Positions 58,111 to 64,000 of a DNA stretch of 64,000 nt are shown here, in pieces. Position 1 is the first letter of the stretch. The number at the start of each line of letters is the position of its first letter. The position numbers were made by a program, and so were the translations under genes. Location: NCBI GenBank assembly GCA_030490835.1, contig CM059972.1:42573452-42637451 (forward strand), given 5' to 3'. The notes under the pieces are model-generated. The model was given only the letters and a program-made list of their open reading frames with translations, made no database searches and was not told the origin of the DNA. The DNA is from Annona cherimola (lineage: Eukaryota; Streptophyta; Magnoliopsida; Magnoliales; Annonaceae).

Positions 58111-59818
58111 TGTTGGAAACATGTATTGAAATCAATGGCAAAATAAGCCAAGTCTATGTTTTGATGATTAACAAATCAATTTGAGTAAGTTTGGTTACTA
58201 ACATTTTTCTGAGATGATTAAAGGATATAAAAATGAAAAAAATGAAGCATGACAGGTAAAGTCGATCTAAAAGTCGACTCAGGCATCAACTTAGGCCAAG
58301 TCGATCCCCAAGTCGACTCTAGCAGCGACTTCAAGAGGCATTTTTCGTCCAGCGTTGAAGTCGGAGAGCAAAGCTGCCGAAGTCGCAAACGAAGTCGACT
58401 TCGCATGCGACTTGGGTGAAGTCGCAGACCAAGTCGACTCCAGCATCAACTTCAAACGTCATTTTCTATCCAGCGTTGAAATTGGGGACGAGAGCTGTCG
58501 AAGTCGCAGACCAAGTCGACTCCACATGCGACTTGGGTGAAGTCGTAGACCAAGTCGACTCCAGCTTCGACTTAAGACTGACAGTGCGGAACTTGAAGAG
58601 CTAAGTCACAGACCAAGTCGACTCAATGCTCGACTTGAGTAAAATTGAAGACCAAGTAGACCCAATCATTCGACTTAGGCCAAATAAAGATCAAATCAAG
58701 TCCAAAGTAAGCAAAGTTGCATGTATTCATCATGGAAGATCAAGATCACACATTTAGACTTCTTTCATGTACTCCAAGATTCAAGGATTCAAGTTTGCAA
58801 GTCACGAAGCTAAAAGACAATCAAGGTAGGATGAATATACTAAGTCTCAAATGATATAAATCAAGGGAAGGAAAATTAAGCAAGCAAAATCATTTCGAAG
58901 AAGTTCAAGTTCATCAAGCAAGCACAGAAAGTGAAGTTGCACCCGAAGTCGACTTCACCTGCGACTTGGGTCAAGTTCAGGACCAAGTCAACCCAGAATG
59001 GAACTTGAAGTCTTTGCGGGAAGCCGAAGTCGCACCCGAAGTCGACTCCATCTGCGACTTGGGCGAAGTCGCATCTGAAGTCTACTCCACCTGCAACTTG
59101 GGTCGGAACGGTCGGAAATTTTTCGAATGTTGGCACATTAAATGCGCGCCACCTACTTCCAAACGTTCGAATTCTCTCGTCATTTATATAAGGCATTCAA
59201 TATGAACGTGGAGGGTAGCTGAAACATCATTGATTGAGCACAACTCCCATCTCTAAAAGCATTAAGTGATCAAGCCAACATCTAGAAGAAGAACCTTGCT
59301 TTCAAATTGCCAAGAGCTGCTTGCTGAATCATTAAGCCTACTTTACAAGTTCTTCTCTGCGACAAATCTGCCCCTACACTCCAGTAATGTGTAGAAACTT
59401 TCTTATATTCTTTCTTATTGTATTGAACTTGATTTATTTTGGGTAACTAAGATCAAGTGTAAGCAAAGTAGTGTGTGACAGGAGTGAAACTCGTCACCTA
59501 CTTGTGCTGTTGTTGATGCCCCCTAGAGCTGGAATCTAGAAGAGAGCAGAGACTCTAGTTGTATTAGTGAAATACATAGTGGAACCCAAGTCACAAGAGG
59601 TGTGTGCTTGGAAGAGTGGAGTAGGGAGGGTTGCCCGAACCACTATAAAACCTTGCTTGTTAATTTATATTTTTGCTCCTATTATCTTCTTATTTTCCTT
59701 TTGTTTCATTGAAGGGGATTGAACTAAACCGGGGTAAAGTTTCTGTGTAAGTTGAAAATTTTAATTACCCAATTCACCCCTCCCCTCTTGGGTATTTGCC
59801 ATTAACTCGGGACCAACA
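58111..59818 (+). repeat. 3' LTR of Copia-2
   Basis: 1708 bp, ending CTCGGGACCAACA before TSD CATAA. GTCGAC-rich repeats at about 58258-58690 and 58930-59110; TATATAA at 59185-59191. It has an extra CTGCGACTTGGGCGAAGTCG-like half unit near 59050-59090 that is absent from the 5' LTR. Confidence 0.95.
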
Positions 59819-59823
59819 CATAA

Positions 59824-60199
59824 ATTCCTTTATTCTATAGCACAGAGCAAAAGATGCTCTCATATAAAATTTCATACATATTTCATTAAAAGCAAAAGAT
59901 ACTTCTGCTAATTCATATATTCATTCTCGCTTTATAATGCCTACATCTAGATTATACCAGTATAGACTACTTAAGGGGAGTACCGGTATTAAACTAATCT
60001 AAAACATTTTCTTTCTTATCTCCCTTTCCAGTTTCCATAAACCAGTAAGGGTCCTTATCTTCCTTTATAGTCTCATTTCTTGTGAACATCATAGAGAGAT
60101 AATTTCTCTCATACCTATCTTCCAATCATATCAGAATTAAAGAGAATTCCGACAATCATTCTTGCTTTCATTTTTCTTTAGCTATTTACCATCTCTTGC
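59824..60199 (-). mobile_element. Chromovirus-2 interior downstream of gag
   Basis: AT-rich sequence with no detectable protease or reverse transcriptase. It follows the gag relic in element sense and is cut at 59824 by Copia-2. Confidence 0.5.
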
Positions 60200-61420
60200 T
60201 ATGATACGTGACACCAAGCTCTGTGGTATTATATGTATAACCTTCTTTTCCTTCCATCCATGCTGACTAGACACAGTTTGCTACACCTTTCTGCAATAAT
60301 TTGTAGAGACTTTCTATCAACCAATAGCCGCAATTAGCTTTGGTTGAGCTAGCCTTTCCTTGTCTTGTTGCCCCTTATGTCGTGGTCGGGTAATTTGAGG
60401 CAACATGACCCCATTGGTCATAGTTAGAACACTTTTTCTCTTCTGCCTTAATAAGTTGACAAGTTCTTACCACATGGCTAGCTTGTCCACATTTATAACA
60501 TCGGTTTAAACTTTTTAAACCTTCTCCAAAAGTGTTATTTGTCAAAAATACCACAAATTGGAGGACCTATTATGGTTATCTTGTTTTCTTTTTCTTATCA
60601 TCGCTTTCTTACTCCTTTCTTGTCCTACACCAGGTTCCTTAGTTTTAGTGCCAAGTTGTCTTCGCCCTGGTTGTACTTATTCAGCTTCAACATATGTTGT
60701 ACTCTGGTGTCCTATTGGAAGATATTTCTTATTAAATTCTTCCATAAAAGTTTTTCCATGTTACCTTCCTTAGTTATGGCATAGTAGCCATTAGGGTTTC
60801 CTACCACTCACAAGAATTGTCAATCAATGCTTGGGTAACATATAAAACTACATGGACAAACTTTAAACAAGTTCTTGATTTCAGTCATCCATTGCTCAGC
60901 CTGAATAGGATCTAATTCACCTGAGAACTTACGTGGATGCTGAGCTAGAAAGGCATTGATATCCTTCCCATTCATTTCTATGATAGCATCATTAATCCTT
61001 AAAAGTTTGGGTATTAGGTTAAGAATTATTACCTGTACCGGTCCGTTCCTTCTACCTTCTTCTAATTGGTTCTGTTGGGTATTTTCCCAAAGACCTTGTA
61101 TTACTTCTGCTACTTGGGCCGCCCGATCTCGAGTGGCCTACTGTACGGCTTCTTTTACACTCTTGGTTATCTTTTCCTCCATTCTTTTTAACCGTGAGAT
61201 GTTACCTGTAGCAATAGCACCTTCAACCTTTGACTCAGGGTTTATACTTGCCTGTCATTGACGAGTTCTTGGACTTACTTGTCCTCACTGCCCTGGTCGC
61301 TTAGATTTGCTTCTGGCTTCTCTTATTCCCTGTTGACTCATAGATTCATCATTTACAATTGCCTTTCCCTTGTTCAATAGCTGAGGTGATAGGCATGTTG
61401 TAGAAGGCAATATGTAAAAT
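60200..61420 (-). pseudogene. Gag of chromovirus-2
   Basis: The minus strand reads, in order, an N-terminal Arg/Lys/Ser-rich part with several stops (61200-61400), a helical stretch (WENTQQNQLEE, about 61070), then the capsid signature AFLAQHPRKFSGELDPIQAE followed by QWMTEIKNLF (about 60870-60960), which fits the retrotransposon gag pattern F.G..DP..AE.W. After more stops come LKLNKYNQGEDNLALKLRNL (about 60640) and the nucleocapsid with CYKCGQASHVVRTC (about 60460-60505) and a second, degenerate CSNYDQWGHVASNYP (about 60380-60430). It is thoroughly decayed. Double knuckles fit the Del/Tekay type. Confidence 0.8.
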
Positions 61421-61649
61421 CATATTAATATGATCATCTTTTATCATAAAATAATTCATATCATACATAGTCAATTATATTAACTAGAGAGATCAATGAC
61501 CTTTCCTTTTTCATATACACTTAGCATCTGAATAAAATCAAATGCACTTATATTTTCATAACATCAAATATCATACATTCATTTAGGAATCAAAAGGATA
61601 AAAAGAAAAATCCTTTTTTTCTGCATTTCTCATTTCTATCTTCGCTTTT
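61421..61649 (-). mobile_element. Chromovirus-2 leader, PBS not recognisable
   Basis: After the LTR end (61650) the minus strand reads AAAAGCGAAGATAG; the expected TGGTATCAGAGC is absent or heavily mutated. Only AT-rich leader sequence follows up to gag. Confidence 0.5.
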
Positions 61650-64000
61650 TGTGGCGTCCCAAACCGAGACGTCACTTCCTTACCTCAAGATCTTATTGAT
61701 TGGTAAATGTGAATCAAGATTGTTGCTCTGATCATGCGGCGGATTCTTAATTAGATCTCGTCCAAATTTTTTTTCGATTCATTTCTTTATCCATCCTCAT
61801 TTCTTTTCTTTGTATCGCACTTCATTCGTCTTGTAAGCAACGATACACTTGTAATTTCGTGGCACATAACTTTTAACATAATACGTGGTTTCGTTATAAC
61901 TTTTTCATAAACTTATCCCCTGGTAGTTTTCATCAATTGTATATATCATTCATAAAATTTTCATCTTGTTCACTTACATCCTTGGTTTTACAACCTAGCT
62001 AAGCCATAACCATATGAAATTCATTCATAATTGAATGCTAAACACTTACACTTGTACATACATCATCATATCTTAAAAATTCCAATCATATCATTCGATA
62101 CACATAACTAATCATATAACACACCCATGAATACCATTTCATACCTTTCCTTAATTACATCATGCTCTCCACCTCTTAAGCTCCCCTACACCTGTCTGAG
62201 GTTTGGAAAAACAAAACGTGAGTGATGAACTCAGTAAGCAAACATTTTGCATTTTCATATAAATGCATTTCTCTCTGTTCGGTAGAAGAATCTTATCAAG
62301 AATCAACTATTAACAGGAAGAAACCTTTTATGAAAACCTGTCATAAACTTTGCATTTAAATCCTTCATAAAACCTGTCATTTAAATCATACATGACAACC
62401 ATTCATATAAGCCATTTATAAGAGGACAAATATATGTTATAAATTATTTTTCATATAAATATATATTCATGAGGACAATCTTATGTCCTAAATCATTTGC
62501 ATATAGGCCATATTATATAAGGACAATTATATGTCCTAAAAAATTTCGTTTAAATCTTTTTCAATACAACGCATGTGCATATGTAAAAAGTGTCCTGAAA
62601 TAGATGAGTAAACATTGTTTTCTGTGGACATTGTTATGTCCTGAAATATCATTAAATAAATAATATTTCTTGTGGACACCATCATGTACAAAACATATCC
62701 TCACGTCCCCATTTTGGGGTTTTTAAAATAAATGATACGCATATACGTTTCTAACCCTCTGTTAGGTGACACTTACCAAGTGATCATCCCTCCATAGGAA
62801 AGAAACCCTTCATGTGACTACACCGCTAGCTAGGCGGTTGTCCATGATCCTGCTCCCATTTCAGAGAGGGCACCACCGGCCTCCTGCCTTCCCTTAGCGA
62901 CTTGGCAACAGGTAGATGTTAGCCTTGGTATGCAACTGTCTTGGTCTGCAACCGCCTCCACCATGGGCCTAGTATGTGATTCCTGTGCACACTCATTTGT
63001 ATTTGCATCGTTATGCTATCATGATTTCATAAAATCAACACAATCTTAAATCCATGTGATTTTTCCAATAAAAGCTTGAAATCATGATCCATTGCAGTCC
63101 TCAGACTGAGTCCATCTCAAATTGAGAACTGGACATAATTATTTTTCAAAAATAAAACATTTTCATAACCCGTCTTCAAATAATAATGTTAAAATGACCA
63201 CCCTTAAAGAATTTTAAAAACACGTTAATAAATCAATTTTACAAAATATTTATAATTCTTTAGAAAATGTCATTTTCAAGAATATTTCTTGTTTATTGGT
63301 AAACCGCTTTAGAATCATTTTGTAAATATTTTTATTCCCTTTTCTGGGCTTTTTATGAAGAAAGGTAGGCAAACACATATGCTTCTATTTTATTGGCATT
63401 ATACGCCTTGCCCACATATGATTCTTACCACATTGATGTAGAGAGGCGTTTGCACTATCTTTTGAATTTCAAAATAGTCATCAAATCGTTTTGTAACATC
63501 CAGTATTGAGCGGGTCATTCTTAAAACTCTTTCAGAAAGAAACACATGAGTACAAAACATTTATCCAAAGTATTTTAGTCTTCAAAGAGACTGAAAGTAT
63601 TTTGATAATTTATTTCAAAGCATCTATATAAATCATTTTTAAAACATTTATAAGTCATTTCAAATGCCCTATTTATTTACAAATGTCATTATATGAAAAA
63701 TCGTGTAATTTTTCTCAAAACCCTTTAGGAATAGAATTCCCAACGTTTATTTTCAAATATCATTTTGAAAGAGAATTATAAACTCTTTTATCATAAATGC
63801 CTTTGAAATAGCATTTCTAGGAACTGACTTATCCAGAAACCATCTTCAAGCCTATCATTAATACGGAGTAAAATCATACCTTCAAAATTTAAGCATGCTT
63901 AAAACGAAGCAACGCAAAAACTTTTCATTAAAGTCATATTTTCAAGTATTAAATTTACTTGCTCTGCAAGCAAAACTTAAAATCAACAATATATGTACTT
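61650..64000 (-). repeat. 5' LTR of chromovirus-2 (continues past the window)
   Basis: The plus-strand edge TGTGGCGTCCCAAACCG at 61650 matches 32742 on. It contains the hairpin (62219-62233), the partner GTTTGCTTAC on the minus strand (62234-62243), acceptor-like ACAGG (about 62193), a degenerate hairpin array (62424, 62473, 62521, 62626, 62674) and the conserved block GCGACTTGGCAACAG (near 62898). The donor-like element would lie right of the window or near its edge. Confidence 0.8.
62424..62690. repeat. Degenerate tandem hairpin array, 48-49 bp period
   Basis: GGACA...ATGTCC-type units start at 62424, 62473, 62521, 62626 and 62674. Three keep the stem well (62473, 62521, 62626). It is colinear with the better-kept array at 33338-33598 in the other LTR of the same element. 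Confidence 0.65.

Larger units (their letters stand above)
49329..59818 (+). mobile_element. Copia-2: SIRE/Maximus-type element, TSD CATAA
   Basis: Perfect CATAA duplications (49324-49328 and 59819-59823) flank the 10.5-kb unit; about 1.7 kb of this is a later solo LTR (55194-56894). It is the same family and orientation as Copia-1. LTR starts differ from Copia-1 (ACATGTATTGAAATC against ACATATG), so they represent two subfamilies. It has many stops and frameshifts. Confidence 0.95.
32742..64000 (-). mobile_element. Chromovirus-2: gag-only element, host of both copia insertions
   Basis: The minus-strand order from the right edge is 5' LTR (61650 on), gag relic, remnants, PPT (40078-40091) and 3' LTR (32742-40077). 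The interior proper is 40078-40377, 49220-49328 and 59824-61649, together about 2.2 kb once the copia elements are removed; no reverse transcriptase or integrase is visible. The LTR ends differ at roughly one base in seven over the first 115 aligned bases, so the element is old. It sits in Athila-2 just upstream of reverse transcriptase, with left target flank GATGG (32737-32741). Confidence 0.75.

Noticed and set aside
40557..59205. Repeated ORFs reading VANEVDS / CDLGEVADQVDS in copia LTRs (for example 40557-40742, 47627-47824, 58966-59205) and their minus-strand partners
   Set aside because: They are translations of the GTCGAC-rich tandem repeat, open in several frames because of its composition.
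60539..60784. Two overlapping plus-strand ORFs rich in Phe/Leu/Ser
   Set aside because: Antisense to the chromovirus-2 gag relic; no motif on the plus strand.
1..64000. Intact host genes, rRNA, centromeric satellite or telomere repeats
   Set aside because: None seen; all long reading frames belong to retrotransposons or the FAR1-related relic.

Overview
The window reads as plant (angiosperm, probably eudicot) nuclear heterochromatin. It is AT-rich, has no intact host gene that I can recognise, and consists almost entirely of LTR retrotransposons nested in one another. The lineages are all plant ones: Athila-type Ty3/gypsy (tRNA-Asp primer site, env-like second gene), a Ty3/gypsy chromovirus lineage with very long LTRs (Del/Tekay-like), and Ty1/copia of SIRE/Maximus type. 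The only relic that is not an LTR element is a decayed FAR1-related (Mutator-derived) transposase gene. I cannot name the species.

Left part (1-14651). A minus-strand, pol-less Athila element (Athila-1) runs from the window edge to 12945. Its internal region (1446-4519) carries a short gag-like ORF, split by a solo copia LTR (2010-3668, TSD GATAT). A chromovirus LTR ends at 1445. The Athila-1 5' LTR (4520-12945) was hit by a solo chromovirus LTR (5995-12532, TSD ACTTG), and that LTR by another (7824-10334, TSD TATTT). Athila-1 itself appears to have landed in a 1.7-kb LTR of another family (12946-14651).

Middle (14652-32741). The FAR1-related pseudogene (16130-18170) is followed by a decayed LTR-like fragment and then by a second minus-strand Athila element (Athila-2). 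From left to right Athila-2 shows a truncated 3' LTR, a spacer, the env-like gene and pol. The env-like gene is split by a plus-strand chromovirus deletion derivative (21055-28019) whose 1-kb interior fuses a gag zinc knuckle to the end of the chromodomain.

Right part (32742-64000). A second chromovirus element (minus strand, gag only) sits in Athila-2 just upstream of its reverse transcriptase. Its 3' LTR (32742-40077) contains a solo LTR (34176-36618). Its interior was hit twice, about 114 bp apart, by two almost complete plus-strand copia elements: Copia-1 (40378-49214, TSD ATTAT) and Copia-2 (49329-59818, TSD CATAA). Copia-2 pol is split by a second 1.7-kb solo LTR (55194-56894, TSD GTGAA). 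The 5' LTR of this chromovirus runs off the right edge.

The most interesting signal is inside the LTRs. Nine chromovirus-type LTRs from clearly diverged subfamilies share a splice-donor-like GGTAAG sequence whose flank is complementary to a sequence hundreds of bases downstream. That downstream sequence is followed at once by a TGAGT-loop-ACTCA hairpin, a T-rich tract and ACAGG. The long-range pairing changes in a compensatory way between families, which suggests a conserved structured intron or RNA switch. Other structured motifs are a second covarying hairpin, a 48-50 bp tandem array of hairpins, an inverted-repeat series in the Athila LTR, and a GTCGAC-rich tandem repeat in the copia LTR that differs by one unit between the two LTRs of one element. 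All coding relics look non-functional.
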